Assembly (NCBI RefSeq): GCF_900111395.1
Contig: NZ_FOHV01000016.1
Span: forward strand, 1 to 53,316
DNA: 53,316 bases
Direction: 5' to 3'
Source of the DNA: Thorsellia anophelis DSM 18579
Lineage (GTDB): Bacteria > Pseudomonadota > Gammaproteobacteria > Enterobacterales > Thorselliaceae
Part shown: positions 1 to 8,951 of the stretch, piece by piece
Numbering within the stretch: the stretch's first letter is position 1
Layout of the letters: the number at the start of each line of letters is the position of its first letter
Notes under the pieces: model-generated
Database searches by the model: none
Seen by the model: only the letters and a program-made list of their open reading frames with translations
What the model was told of the DNA's origin: nothing
Translations under genes and position numbers: made by a program

Positions 1-479
1 GCTACTAAATCAAGTGTAAGATGCATTTCAATTGCTGCGGGTGCAGTTTTAGTAAATCTACCTTGATAGACATCTTTTAATTTTTCATGGAGTGTCAATG
101 AAGAACCATCATGTAAATGAATATGTTTAAATGGATACTCAGCTGGCAAGCTAGATTGAAAAGGCTGAATTAATAGTTCTTTAGTGGCTTGTTCCGTCAG
201 AGATTGAAGTAAGTTCGTAAACTCAGGCTTTTTAATTTGGTTGTGGTAAGGTTTATAATTTAACAGCTCTTGATAGCGTTCATTCAGTACCCTTAAAATA
301 TCGGTTAAATTAGCATGGTCTTGGCAGCTTAATGCATGTATCAATGCTCCTATAAGATTTGCAGGGTGTAGTGTTCTGAGTTTCTGAGTGAATTTTACTT
401 TACGTGATAACTTAAGAATATGGCTAGGATTAAAAACTGCTTTAATTGATTGAGTAAATGTGGTAAATTGACTTTCCAA
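1..479 (-). CDS. IS4-family transposase, N-terminal part (runs off left edge)
   Basis: The minus-strand frame opens with TTG at 479-477, six bases after AAAGGAG, and stays open to the window edge (about 159 codons). The last residues visible, HDGSS followed by an LHEKL...GRFTK..PAAIEMH stretch, match the region around the first catalytic Asp of IS4-family DDE transposases. The enzyme cuts and joins element ends during transposition. The remaining Asp and Glu residues lie outside the window, so whether the copy is complete cannot be judged. An inverted repeat upstream overlaps the ribosome binding site (see 478-545). Family assignment is from motif memory, not a search. Confidence 0.82.
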   Translation of the reverse strand, partial: MESQFTTFTQSIKAVFNPSHILKLSRKVKFTQKLRTLHPANLIGALIHALSCQDHANLTDILRVLNERYQELLNYKPYHNQIKKPEFTNLLQSLTEQATKELLIQPFQSSLPAEYPFKHIHLHDGSSLTLHEKLKDVYQGRFTKTAPAAIEMHLTLDLV

Positions 480-545
480 GAGATGCTCCTTTGTTTTAAA
501 ATGTTGATTCGTAACCTATATTTGATCACAAATCGAGCATCTCTT
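478..545 (-). repeat. Inverted repeat able to mask the IS4 transposase start
   Basis: Eleven bases at 478-488 (aagagatgctc) recur as an exact reverse complement at 535-545, 46 bases apart. In a minus-strand transcript the downstream arm contains the end of the Shine-Dalgarno and two bases of the TTG start. A transcript entering from outside would carry both arms and could fold the start away. IS10 and IS50 of the same family protect themselves from read-through transcription this way. The role here is inferred. Confidence 0.55.
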
Positions 546-803
546 CAAGTTTTTAATTTAATATATACGCCAAAAACTGCATAAAAAGCACACAAAAACC
601 ACACATCAAAACAAATAAAACCAAATCAATAACTTATAAGATCCTACGAATGTATCGAAAGTAGAATGAGTTGGACTGTTCAATGATTGAAAGCTTATTG
701 AAGCATGAAAAATAAAAAAATGTTAATCGGCCGCCTAATTATGTAATCAAATAAAAAGTAGTTTTGGAGAGTGAATTACTAATTTATCACAATTCTATTC
801 GAG
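546..803. other. Non-coding flank between the IS4 copy and the decayed element
   Basis: AT-rich sequence with no gene. It holds one copy of a 19-bp direct repeat (736-754) and one TTTTGGAG box (762-769), both described separately. The exact outer end of the IS4 element was not located. Confidence 0.5.
736..754. repeat. Left copy of 19-bp direct repeat, candidate attachment remnant
   Basis: taattatgtaatcaaataa here and taattatgcaatcaaataa at 3568-3586 differ at one base. The right copy lies in the 3' flank of icd. The two copies bracket the HIRAN gene, the AbiEi-like pseudogene and the integrase pseudogene, as expected of target sequence duplicated by site-specific integration. A TTTTGGAG box follows at 762-769. 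Confidence 0.6.
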
Positions 804-1550
804 CTAAGGGCGTATAGTCTCAAAATCTCTATGCTTATTAATTAAGTCAATCACTTCAGAAGATATACCTTTACCTGATAGTTTACAGAGTAACTGATAA
901 TTTGTTGGAACATCTTTATTTACACACTCAACATTCAGTTCAATTAAATGGGGTGAATTATCCAATAAATACCTGATATCACGTGCCAAATATCGGGGAC
1001 AATAGCCAATCAACTGAGCAGGGTTTTCCGCTCTTACTGCAACAGCAAGCTTATCATATTGATTTTGAGAATCTTGTAGTAAAAAAAGTTTATCACCTTT
1101 GTCCAGGTCTGAAACCCTCTTTTTAGCGGAAGGGTCTAGATATCCAACCCCATGAACAAAAAAGAAATATTCAAAATTTCCTGATTTATCAAAGTTAATC
1201 CTCTTAAACATTTGTAGTTGATCTGTATTGCGCAAGCCACCTGTTCTGGCTATTACTTCAATAGGCGTTGCCTCTTGAGCATTTAGTCCTAACCATTGAA
1301 TGAAATGTGGATATTCAGGTCTGTGCTTTGATAACACTCTATTTTGAAATAGAGGGAAAAGTTCATGAGAATAGTAAGTTTTATTTAATTCCTCCATACC
1401 ATTAAATGGAACAAAATTATTTTTTTCTAAGGCCCCTTCAGTATAATTAAATACATAACCTGAATCAGTTTGTTGTAAAAGGCCAACAACAAACCAATCG
1501 TGTAATATTGGCTCCTGCCAAGCTACGTAAACTGAATTAGTCGTATTCAT
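804..1550 (-). CDS. HIRAN-domain protein with HipA N-subdomain-like front half
   Basis: The protein has 248 residues and no signal peptide or membrane segment. Residues 6-90 read like the N-terminal subdomain of HipA-type proteins (VYV..., VG.L, F.Y..GA, ELFPLFQNR, HRPEY). Residues 127-222 read as a HIRAN domain: FFVHG, then LLQDSQNQYDKLAVAV and IGYCPRYLARDI. HIRAN domains bind DNA ends, for example in HLTF and Rad5. There is no kinase core, helicase or nuclease, so the protein probably acts as a DNA-binding or adaptor factor. It is the only intact gene in a decayed integrative element. The start ATG at 1550 is kept because the conserved part begins within a few residues of it. Biological role unknown; a link to DNA-damage sensing or phage defence is inference. 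Confidence 0.75.
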   Translation of the reverse strand: MNTTNSVYVAWQEPILHDWFVVGLLQQTDSGYVFNYTEGALEKNNFVPFNGMEELNKTYYSHELFPLFQNRVLSKHRPEYPHFIQWLGLNAQEATPIEVIARTGGLRNTDQLQMFKRINFDKSGNFEYFFFVHGVGYLDPSAKKRVSDLDKGDKLFLLQDSQNQYDKLAVAVRAENPAQLIGYCPRYLARDIRYLLDNSPHLIELNVECVNKDVPTNYQLLCKLSGKGISSEVIDLINKHRDFETIRP

Positions 1551-2035
1551 AAGCCTAATACCCTCTTTTTATTTTTTAAAGTAATTTCAAGTGCGAACTG
1601 TTTGACGTTGTGTAAAATGTATTCATCGGGTAAATAATAGAAAATGAGGTTCATTTTATTTCCATTATAATTGGTATGTTATAATTTGTAGTTATCCATT
1701 TATAACCGTTTCCAACACTTAATCCTTTACCAGTACATACCTGCATGATCATAAGTTAGGCATAAAAGTTATTCTCGATTTTCATTATTTAGTATAAAAG
1801 AAGCTTAAAATCATAAGTAACCGTTTTTAGCTGCGATTATAACTTCTATCGCCCTTATAAGTTTTTAAGGATTTTGCTTATTATATGCAAGTAGTTGTAA
1901 TCTTTGAAATACATTAAAGAGATATTTTATCTGAATCGGCTTGTTAGTTGTAAAATTATTTTTATAATTAAATCTAATATTAGCAATAAAAGCCTTTTTT
2001 GCTGTACAGCTAATAATGAGTTAGAGACTAATATT
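1551..2035. other. Non-coding stretch with displaced icd fragment
   Basis: No functional gene is seen. The segment holds a degenerate piece of the 3' part of icd (1804-1864, described separately) and presumably the promoters for the HIRAN gene and for the former AbiEi-like gene. An open frame from 1904 continues into the AbiEi-like gene, but its first 44 codons do not look like part of that family. Confidence 0.5.
1804..1864 (-). pseudogene. Displaced degenerate fragment of icd 3' region
   Basis: Read on the minus strand with one base removed from an A run, this encodes [18 protein letters not shown]. The intact icd 1.8 kb away encodes [20 protein letters not shown]. At DNA level tcataagtaaccgttttt (1811-1828) matches tcataagttaccgtttta (3673-3690). 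Orientation is the same as icd. Elements that integrate inside icd, such as e14 and phage 21, leave such a displaced tail at their far end, so this marks an old element boundary. Confidence 0.7.
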
Positions 2036-2640
2036 ATGACACTTTATCTAAATTGTTTACGATCAGTATTTGAAAGACAAATTCTTGATGCTTTGATGGA
2101 TACACTTGCTAAAGCATTTAGTCCCGAAGCCTCAGTGTCCGAAGCTTTAGTTCCAGAAGTATGAATTATAGATATGAGGTTGATGGACTGATTGAGATCA
2201 ATACTAAGGATATAAAGTTGTTGGTATTTGTCGAAGTAAAAAGAAAAGTATACCCTAGGGATCTAAGGAATCTGGTTCACAAACTCCGAAGGTTCATGAA
2301 AGAACACTCTTGTCATCAAGAAGCTATTAGACTACTAGCAGCAGACGTGCTTAGCCCTGGCGCTAAAGAGGAACTTAGGCAGCAGAATATCGCCTCATTC
2401 GATTTGGGAGGCAGTCTTTACCTAAGGCACAGAAGTTTATTCATCAATATTGAGAAACCAGTTGTCTGTACAAAAAAACATTCAGGGGATTGATCTTTTT
2501 ACGGAGAGTCGTGAAAGTGTAATACAAACGCTGTTGATGGATAATCAAGAGTGGTTAACAGAGTGGTTAACATTTTTAAAAATCCAGCTCTACAACAACG
2601 TCAGGCTAATAAATATATAGTTGCTTATTATATCAAATAT
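2036..2640 (+). pseudogene. AbiEi-type (type IV antitoxin-like) gene, frameshifted
   Basis: Three frames together make one protein. The first (ATG 2036) gives an N-terminal helical piece ending in VPEV at 2164. The second (2161-2493) gives DGLIEI, VFVEVKR, RLLAADVLSPGAKEELR, then IASFDLGGSLYLRHR, a restriction-nuclease-like fold seen in AbiEi_2-type proteins. The third (from about 2465) gives LFTESRESVIQTLLMDNQEWLTEW, the start of the expected winged-helix part. In intact systems such proteins repress, and act as antitoxin to, an AbiEii-type nucleotidyltransferase. No partner toxin is visible. Family placement comes from motif memory and the third piece is short, so confidence is moderate. 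Confidence 0.55.
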
Positions 2641-2859
2641 TTCGGTCTTGATAGCAACCTAAGGTCCTAGAGAATAGCCTAGAGGAATTAGCAATTACTA
2701 TTGGTGACCATGAATATGTTGAATGCTTATAACTTGTTGGGCTATTGGCTATGTAAGGCTTCATTCAAATTTTAATGAAGATAAAGATGAATTTTTGTAA
2801 AGCAACCTTAGGTATTTAGATCAGTTCAGAGTTTATTGATAGATTTTAGAAAAGAAATC

Positions 2860-3446
2860 TTAGAATGAATAATTAGCGCCAAATCACAGATCCTAATACC
2901 ACCCTAAAGTGATCGGCATGGATGATATTGAATGATCTAAACCATGTTAGAATTAGTGATCTAAGTGGATGAGAATACGCATCACTGGACAACGTGCTGT
3001 CGACATTTTAAAAATGAAATAGGAAGACATATAACAATATTCATCTTTTAGTTGAGCAACAAAAAATTGGTTTTAAAGTAACGATACCACTGCAATTAAA
3101 TGTAATCGATAAATCATTGTTTCAGTTGCTTGCAGAGATTGATGCTCAAGGCGTAAAAAGTGATTATATAATACATTTTTCTCATTCTACAACTTCAGCA
3201 GAGAAAGGAAGTTGCGTTTTAGCATCTACATTAAGCATGAATTTCAAAAAGAATATTGATTTGTTAGGGCTTGATTATGGTGAACAAACCCAACCAACAT
3301 TTCATGAAATAAGATCTTTATCTGAAAGATTATATAGAGAGCAGGGTGTTGATACGAAAATCTTACTGGGCCATAAATCACAACGACAAACTGATCTATA
3401 CAATGATAATCGCTCAATAGAGTATCAATATTTAATCGATTTTTGA
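2860..3446 (+). pseudogene. Lambda-type tyrosine recombinase (integrase), decayed
   Basis: The C-terminal 109 codons (3117-3446) are intact and carry PTFHEIRSLSERLY, LLGHKSQRQTDLYNDNR and the catalytic Tyr, closely resembling the end of phage lambda Int (PTFHELRSLSARLY, LLGHKS..., YRDDR). Upstream pieces in other frames give ITGQRAVDILKMK-stop-EDI (about 2967-3014), which holds the first catalytic Arg, and LLVEQQKIGFKVTIPLQL just before the intact part. A Trp codon has become TAG and at least two frameshifts are present, so the enzyme is dead. The gene ends 150 bases from the icd stop and points toward it, the usual arrangement of int next to its attachment site. Confidence 0.88.
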
Positions 3447-3483
3447 TCTATTTTTATACTTAATTGGTATTTTAATTAACCAG

Positions 3484-3526
3484 TTTTGGAGAAGAGTTTT
3501 GGAGGAATTTTGGAGGGATTTTGGAG
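3484..3526 (+). repeat. Four phased TTTTGGAG boxes, candidate integrase arm sites
   Basis: TTTTGGAG occurs at 3484-3491, 3497-3504, 3508-3515 and 3519-3526, with repeat periods of 13, 11 and 11 bases, about one helical turn. The boxes lie between the integrase pseudogene and the icd flank, where the P' arm-type sites of lambda-like integrases sit. A fifth copy is at 762-769 by the left direct repeat. The function is inferred. Confidence 0.6.
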
Positions 3527-3541
3527 AAGAAACAATTAGGT

Positions 3542-3566
3542 AAAAAAATAGGCGCCAATTGGCGCC
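3542..3566 (-). terminator. Rho-independent terminator of icd
   Basis: A perfect GC-rich palindrome, ggcgccaattggcgcc at 3551-3566, is followed on the minus strand by TATTTTTTTA (3550-3541). It sits 31 bases past the icd stop codon. Confidence 0.8.
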
Positions 3567-3567
3567 T

Positions 3568-3586
3568 TAATTATGCAATCAAATAA
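3568..3586. repeat. Right copy of 19-bp direct repeat by icd
   Basis: It is 18/19 identical to 736-754 and lies between the icd stop codon and the icd terminator. See the left copy. Confidence 0.6.
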
Positions 3587-3596
3587 CTGGATTGAA

Positions 3597-4850
3597 TTAC
3601 ATGTTAGCAATCATAGCGTCGCCAAACTCACTACAACTCAATAGCTTAGCGCCATCCATAAGACGTTCAAAGTCATAAGTTACCGTTTTAGCAGCAATCG
3701 CGCCTTCCATTCCTTTGACGATTAAATCAGCTGCTTCAAACCAGCCCATGTGACGCAACATCATCTCAGCCGATAGGATGATTGAACCTGGGTTAACTTT
3801 ATCTTGCCCTGCATACTTAGGTGCAGTGCCATGGGTTGCTTCAAATAGCGCACATTCGCTGCCAATATTTGCGCCAGGTGCAATACCTATACCACCAACT
3901 TGCGCTGCTAATGCATCTGAAATGTAATCACCATTAAGATTCATACAGGCAATAACATCATACTCAGCAGGACGAAGTAGGATTTGTTGTAAAAAAGCGT
4001 CTGCAATAGAATCTTTAACAATAATATCTTTGCCAGTATTAGGATTTTTAATTTTCATCCAAGGGCCGCCATCGATTAATTCAGCACCAAATTCTTTAAG
4101 TGCAACTTCATATCCCCAATCTTTAAATGCGCCTTCAGTGAATTTCATAATATTGCCTTTATGAACAATAGTGACAGAATCACGGTTATTGGCAATTGCA
4201 TATTCTATAGCAGCTCTAACTAATCGTTTTGTACCGGCTTCTGAAGCAGGTTTAATTCCGATACCACAATTATCAGGGAAACGAATTTTAGTTACTCCCA
4301 TTTCTTCTTGTAAGAATTTAATTACTTTTTCTGCATCAGGTGTACCAGCTTTCCATTCGATACCTGCATAGATATCTTCAGAATTTTCACGGAAAATAAC
4401 CATATCAGTTAATTCAGGTTGCTTAACAGGGCTTGGAGTACCTGTATAATAACGAACAGGGCGTAAACAAATATAAAGATCTAATTCTTGTCTTAATGCA
4501 ACATTTAAAGAGCGAATACCACCGCCTACAGGCGTAGTTAATGGGCCTTTAATTGCAACGCGGTAGTCACGAATAAAATCTAAAGTCTCTTTTGGCAACC
4601 AAACATCTTTGCCATAAAGTTCAGTTGATTTTTCGCCTGTGTAAATTTCCATCCAAGAGATTTTTTTCTGGCCGTTATAAGCTTTCTGAACAGCAGCATC
4701 TACAACTTTAATCATGACAGGTGAAACGTCTACACCAATACCATCACCTTCAATGAAAGGAATGATTGGATTATTGGGAACAACTAATTTACCAGTATTA
4801 TCTTGAGTGATTTTTTGACCTTCAGCAGGAATAGTGACTTTACTTTGCAT
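3597..4850 (-). CDS. icd: Isocitrate dehydrogenase, NADP-dependent
   Basis: The 417-residue product is the length of E. coli Icd (416). It oxidises and decarboxylates isocitrate to 2-oxoglutarate in the TCA cycle. [14 protein letters not shown] at 31-44 and [13 protein letters not shown] at 109-121 are diagnostic; Ser114 corresponds to the serine phosphorylated by AceK in E. coli. The C-terminal part has the cofactor-pocket signature [19 protein letters not shown]. The start ATG is preceded by GAGGAGATGTC, a strong ribosome binding site. The 3' end is the attachment target of the decayed element at 736-3586, yet the reading frame is intact. Confidence 0.97.
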   Translation of the reverse strand: MQSKVTIPAEGQKITQDNTGKLVVPNNPIIPFIEGDGIGVDVSPVMIKVVDAAVQKAYNGQKKISWMEIYTGEKSTELYGKDVWLPKETLDFIRDYRVAIKGPLTTPVGGGIRSLNVALRQELDLYICLRPVRYYTGTPSPVKQPELTDMVIFRENSEDIYAGIEWKAGTPDAEKVIKFLQEEMGVTKIRFPDNCGIGIKPASEAGTKRLVRAAIEYAIANNRDSVTIVHKGNIMKFTEGAFKDWGYEVALKEFGAELIDGGPWMKIKNPNTGKDIIVKDSIADAFLQQILLRPAEYDVIACMNLNGDYISDALAAQVGGIGIAPGANIGSECALFEATHGTAPKYAGQDKVNPGSIILSAEMMLRHMGWFEAADLIVKGMEGAIAAKTVTYDFERLMDGAKLLSCSEFGDAMIANM

Positions 4851-4950
4851 GACATCTCCTCATTAATTATTATTATATTAAATCTAGTGCGCAAGGCGCA
4901 TGACTTAATGCAGAAACAATGTTAAATGACACATTGATAGTACAACATTT

Positions 4951-4975
4951 AAAAAACGACGCAAATGCGTCGTTT
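4951..4975 (-). terminator. Rho-independent terminator of glyA
   Basis: The 10-bp stem aaacgacgca/tgcgtcgttt (4954-4963 and 4966-4975) with a 2-base loop is followed on the minus strand by six T. It lies 11 bases after the glyA stop. Confidence 0.85.
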
Positions 4976-4985
4976 ATTGTTACAA

Positions 4986-6254
4986 TTATGGATAAACTGG
5001 TAATTTCTTACAAATACTCAGTACTTCTGCTTTTACTTTGGAAATTGTTGATTCTAAATTTTCAGGTGATTGATTCATAGCATCAAGTATGTCACAAATC
5101 CAACCCGCTAAAGCTTGTACGTCATTTTCTTTAAACCCACGGCGAGTAACGGCAGGTGAACCAATACGAATACCAGAAGTGACAAAAGGACTTTTAGGAT
5201 CATTTGGTACTGAGTTCTTATTAACGGTAATATTAGCACGTCCTAATGCAGCATCAGCGTCCTTACCCGTAAGATTTTTATCTACTAAATCTAGTAAAAA
5301 TAAGTGGTTTTCAGTTCCCCCAGAGACAACTTTGTAGCCGCGATTTTTGATGACATCAACCATTGCTTTTGCATTTTTAGCTACTTGCTGTTGATAGGAA
5401 ATGAATTCAGGTTCCATTGCTTCTTTAAAAGCAACAGCTTTAGCTGCAATTACATGCATTAAAGGGCCGCCTTGAGCACCAGGGAAAACAGATGAGTTTA
5501 GCTTCTTATAAAATTCTTCAGAACCGCCATTAGCAAGAATTAGACCTCCGCGTGGACCTGCTAAAGTCTTATGTGTTGTTGTGGTAACTACGTGAGCATG
5601 TGGAACTGGATTTGGATAAACACCTGCAGCTACAAGGCCTGCGACATGAGCCATATCAACAAATAGAAACGCTCCAACACTATCAGCGATTTCACGCATC
5701 TTAGCCCAGTCTACTACTCCGGAGTAAGCAGAAAATCCACCAATTATCATTTTAGGCTGATGGGTTTTCGCTAAGTTAGCTAATTCAATATAATCAATCT
5801 TGCCAGATTCATCTATACCATAAGGAATAATGTCATAGAATTTACCAGAGAAATTCACAGGAGCACCATGAGTTAAATGCCCACCATGAGCTAAATTCAT
5901 ACCAAGGACTTTATCTCCAGGCTGGAGTAGAGCTGAGTAGACAGCGAAGTTTGCTTGTGAGCCTGAATGTGGTTGTACATTAGCATAATCAGCACCAAAT
6001 AGTTTTTTAGCTCTCTCAATCGCTAAATCTTCTATTATGTCAACATGTTCACATCCACCGTAATAGCGTTTTGCAGGGTAGCCTTCTGCATATTTATTAG
6101 TTAGCTGTGAGCCTTGAGCTTGCATTACACGCATGCTAGTGTAATTTTCTGAGGCAATTAATTCTATATGCTCTTCTTGGCGAACGACTTCATCTTGCAT
6201 CGCTTGCCAAAGTTCTGGGTCATAATCTGCAATATTCATATTACGATCTAACAT
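4986..6254 (-). CDS. glyA: Serine hydroxymethyltransferase
   Basis: The 422-residue PLP enzyme interconverts serine and glycine and loads tetrahydrofolate with one-carbon units. It begins [20 protein letters not shown], close to the E. coli start, and carries [11 protein letters not shown] (30-40) and the PLP-lysine motif [16 protein letters not shown] with Lys229 in the same position as in E. coli. The ATG is preceded by CAGGAG with seven bases of spacing. It is transcribed alone, away from cobO, and ends in its own terminator. No PurR or MetR box was recognised upstream. Confidence 0.97.
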   Translation of the reverse strand: MLDRNMNIADYDPELWQAMQDEVVRQEEHIELIASENYTSMRVMQAQGSQLTNKYAEGYPAKRYYGGCEHVDIIEDLAIERAKKLFGADYANVQPHSGSQANFAVYSALLQPGDKVLGMNLAHGGHLTHGAPVNFSGKFYDIIPYGIDESGKIDYIELANLAKTHQPKMIIGGFSAYSGVVDWAKMREIADSVGAFLFVDMAHVAGLVAAGVYPNPVPHAHVVTTTTHKTLAGPRGGLILANGGSEEFYKKLNSSVFPGAQGGPLMHVIAAKAVAFKEAMEPEFISYQQQVAKNAKAMVDVIKNRGYKVVSGGTENHLFLLDLVDKNLTGKDADAALGRANITVNKNSVPNDPKSPFVTSGIRIGSPAVTRRGFKENDVQALAGWICDILDAMNQSPENLESTISKVKAEVLSICKKLPVYP

Positions 6255-6701
6255 TGTTTTGCTCCTGTCTATGGGTTGAGGTAAAAATAGGATTTATCAA
6301 TTTTATATCTAGAAATTAGTAATCTATATGGATGTCCATTGATTATCAATTTAGGTGCCATTGTGTGCGTGTTAAAAATAGAGTGTTTAAATACTATTTA
6401 TCCAGTTATAGGATTAAAAAACATGAATCTAAGGTAATATTAGCGGCATGTTTTTATTTTCTAGTTATGCAAAGAACATCCTTAATTATGTCGATTATGA
6501 GATAATTGCGATTGTTAATCAAGTGTGATAAATAAGTAATATGGTAATAGATAAAAATAGATACATTGGCTTCGTAAAATTGTGGTAATTGTATCACTTA
6601 TTCGATAATCAAAGTACTACTCATAACAAAAACAACTTATAGTCATGCTTACGATAAAGTTATAAATTACTATCGAACAAAATAAGCATTCGGGGGAAAA
6701 A
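6255..6701. other. Divergent promoter region glyA / cobO
   Basis: 447 bases of AT-rich sequence between the two divergent starts, presumably holding both promoters. The small palindrome attgattatcaat lies at about 6337-6349. No riboswitch is recognised; in particular no cobalamin-box sequence precedes cobO. Confidence 0.4.
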
Positions 6702-7310
6702 ATGAATAATCTAAGTGAGAATCAAAACTCATCACATCAAAAGCGTCAGCAACGATTAAAAGAGCAGGTTGATGCTAGAATTGAAGCTGCAACTGAAATA
6801 AGAGGAATTATTATTGTCTTAACAGGCAATGGTAAAGGAAAAACAACTTCTGCATTTGGAACAGTTACTCGGGCAGTAGGACATAGTAAAAAGGCTGCTG
6901 TTGTGCAATTTATAAAAGGGCAGTGGGCGAATGGTGAGAGGAACTTATTAGAACCACTAGGCGTACCTTTTTATGTTATGGCAACAGGATTCACTTGGGA
7001 TACACAGAATAAAGAAACAGATAGAGCCGCTTGCCAGGTTGTTTGGCAAGATGCAAAAAAATTATTGTCAGATCCTGCAATAGATTTAGTCGTATTAGAT
7101 GAAATTACTTATATGGTAACCTATGACTATTTAGAACTAGATGAGTTAATTTTAGCTATTAAAAATAGGCCATTGCATCAAACCGTTATTTTAACAGGAA
7201 GGGCATGCCACCGATCTTTAATTGAAATGGCAGATACGGTGACTGAAATGCGACCAGTAAAACATGCTTTTGATGCAGGCATTCAAGCTCAAATGGGAAT
7301 TGATTGGTAG
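6702..7310 (+). CDS. cobO: Cob(I)alamin (corrinoid) adenosyltransferase
   Basis: The 202-residue protein matches the CobA/CobO/BtuR family in length and order of motifs. The P-loop TGNGKGKTTSAF at 41-52 binds ATP, and the central VVLDEITYMVTYDYL and ILTGRACHRSLIEMADTVTEM are family signatures. It transfers the adenosyl group of ATP to reduced corrinoids to form adenosylcobalamin. The ATG follows a GGGGGAAAAA purine tract. No other cobalamin gene is nearby, so it may serve salvage of imported corrinoid; this is an inference. Confidence 0.95.
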   Translation: MNNLSENQNSSHQKRQQRLKEQVDARIEAATEIRGIIIVLTGNGKGKTTSAFGTVTRAVGHSKKAAVVQFIKGQWANGERNLLEPLGVPFYVMATGFTWDTQNKETDRAACQVVWQDAKKLLSDPAIDLVVLDEITYMVTYDYLELDELILAIKNRPLHQTVILTGRACHRSLIEMADTVTEMRPVKHAFDAGIQAQMGIDW

Positions 7311-7363
7311 TTTCAATCCTCTTTTTTTGGAAAAAATAGTCATCATTATTAATGGTTTCGTAT

Positions 7364-8908
7364 CTAATGATTAGCATTACTGGTTTGACTGGTGCTATTA
7401 CCTCCAGGAGTAAATGGTGGTTTTGCAAACCAAACTAATACAATAAGTGCAATAAACGCTGCTGCCGCGATTGTAAAAATATCATTAGCGGCCATAATTA
7501 GACTTTGATTAGTGATCTCTTTCGCCCAATAAGCAGCTACTTGCTCATAACTCATCCCTAAAGACATCATTTTTGCAAATATCTCATTTGAAAGTGGGTT
7601 ATAAGGTGATATCGATTCAACAAGTATTGTGTGATGAGTAGCCTCGTTACTGCTCCACATATTTGCAACAATTGAAGCACCTATCGAACCTGCCATTGTG
7701 CGCATAAACCCAGATAAGCTAGAGGCTGCAGCAATTTTATCGGATGATAATCCTGAATACATAATTGTAGTAAGGGGCATGAAAAAGCAAGCAATAGCAA
7801 AACCTTGAAAAAATTGTGGCCAAGCAGTTGTTGCAAATCCCATCCCGGTTTCAAAAGTTAATGCTCGCCATAAGAAGGTTGCTGCGTATACGATAAAGCT
7901 GAATGTTACTAGAATCCGCATATCAATTTTAGTGCCCAATTTACCGATAATTGGTGCAAGGATAATAGGGATTAAACCAATAGGGGCAGCAGCTAATCCA
8001 GCCCATGTCGCATTAAATCCTACGACTGACTGTAATAATTGAGGAATGAGTACCATGCTGCCATAATAAAAAACAAATGCTAAGCAGACACATAATGTTG
8101 CTATTGTGAAATTACGTGATTTAAATAGGCTCAAATCTATCACGGGATTATCGTCGGTTAATTCCCAAATCACCAACGCAATTAATGTTATGATAGAACA
8201 AATCGTTAATCCAATGATAAGGGGTGAATTAAACCAATCAAGCTCTTTACCTTGATCAAGCATTAATTGTAACGAACCTACCCCTAATACCAATAACATT
8301 AAGCCTATAAAATCAATTTTACGAATTTCAATTTTAGTTTCTCGATTATGTAATAGTTTAAATACAGCGAGCACTACTAGTAAACCGATAGGGATATTAA
8401 TGAAAAAAATCCAGCCCCAATGATAGTTATCAGAAATATAGCCGCCTAATATCGGACCAAAAATAGGGGCAACAATTACGGTCATGGACCAAAGTGCTAG
8501 TGCCATATTTCTTTTCAGTGGAGGATAGTTGTTAAGAAGTAAGCTTTGAGCCAGAGGCATCATAGGTCCTGCAACTAACCCTTGGATAATTCTAAAAAAT
8601 ATTAACATGCCAAGACTACTTGATATTCCGCATAACCAAGATGCAAGTACAAATAAAGCAGTTGACCATAAAAATAAGCGGACTTCACCAATTCGTTTTG
8701 CAAGCCAGCCTGTAATTGGAATGGAAATTGCATTTGCGACACCAAAAGATGTAATAACCCATGTACCTTGTGTCGTTGATGCCCCTAGATTACCAGCGAT
8801 TGTAGGGAGGGCTACATTTGCTATCGTCCCATCGAGTACTTGCATAAAAGTTGCTAAAGATAGGGCGATAGTTAGCCAACCGAGTTGCCTGCCTTCTAAT
8901 GGTTTCAT
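7364..8908 (-). CDS. emrB: Multidrug efflux MFS permease (DHA2, EmrB type)
   Basis: The 514-residue protein has about 14 hydrophobic segments. The start region LATFMQVLDGTIANVALPTIAG and the motif GWLAKRIGEVRLFLWST are typical of DHA2 drug:H+ antiporters. It forms the inner-membrane pump of a tripartite EmrA-EmrB-TolC system that exports hydrophobic compounds. It is the last gene of the operon emrR-emrA-emrB, 43 bases after emrA. No GC-rich terminator hairpin was seen in the 53 bases separating it from the convergent cobO. Confidence 0.93.
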   Translation of the reverse strand: MKPLEGRQLGWLTIALSLATFMQVLDGTIANVALPTIAGNLGASTTQGTWVITSFGVANAISIPITGWLAKRIGEVRLFLWSTALFVLASWLCGISSSLGMLIFFRIIQGLVAGPMMPLAQSLLLNNYPPLKRNMALALWSMTVIVAPIFGPILGGYISDNYHWGWIFFINIPIGLLVVLAVFKLLHNRETKIEIRKIDFIGLMLLVLGVGSLQLMLDQGKELDWFNSPLIIGLTICSIITLIALVIWELTDDNPVIDLSLFKSRNFTIATLCVCLAFVFYYGSMVLIPQLLQSVVGFNATWAGLAAAPIGLIPIILAPIIGKLGTKIDMRILVTFSFIVYAATFLWRALTFETGMGFATTAWPQFFQGFAIACFFMPLTTIMYSGLSSDKIAAASSLSGFMRTMAGSIGASIVANMWSSNEATHHTILVESISPYNPLSNEIFAKMMSLGMSYEQVAAYWAKEITNQSLIMAANDIFTIAAAAFIALIVLVWFAKPPFTPGGNSTSQTSNANH

Positions 8909-8951
8909 ACGATTTTCCTTATCATCTTTTTAAATTGATTATCTGTTTGTG

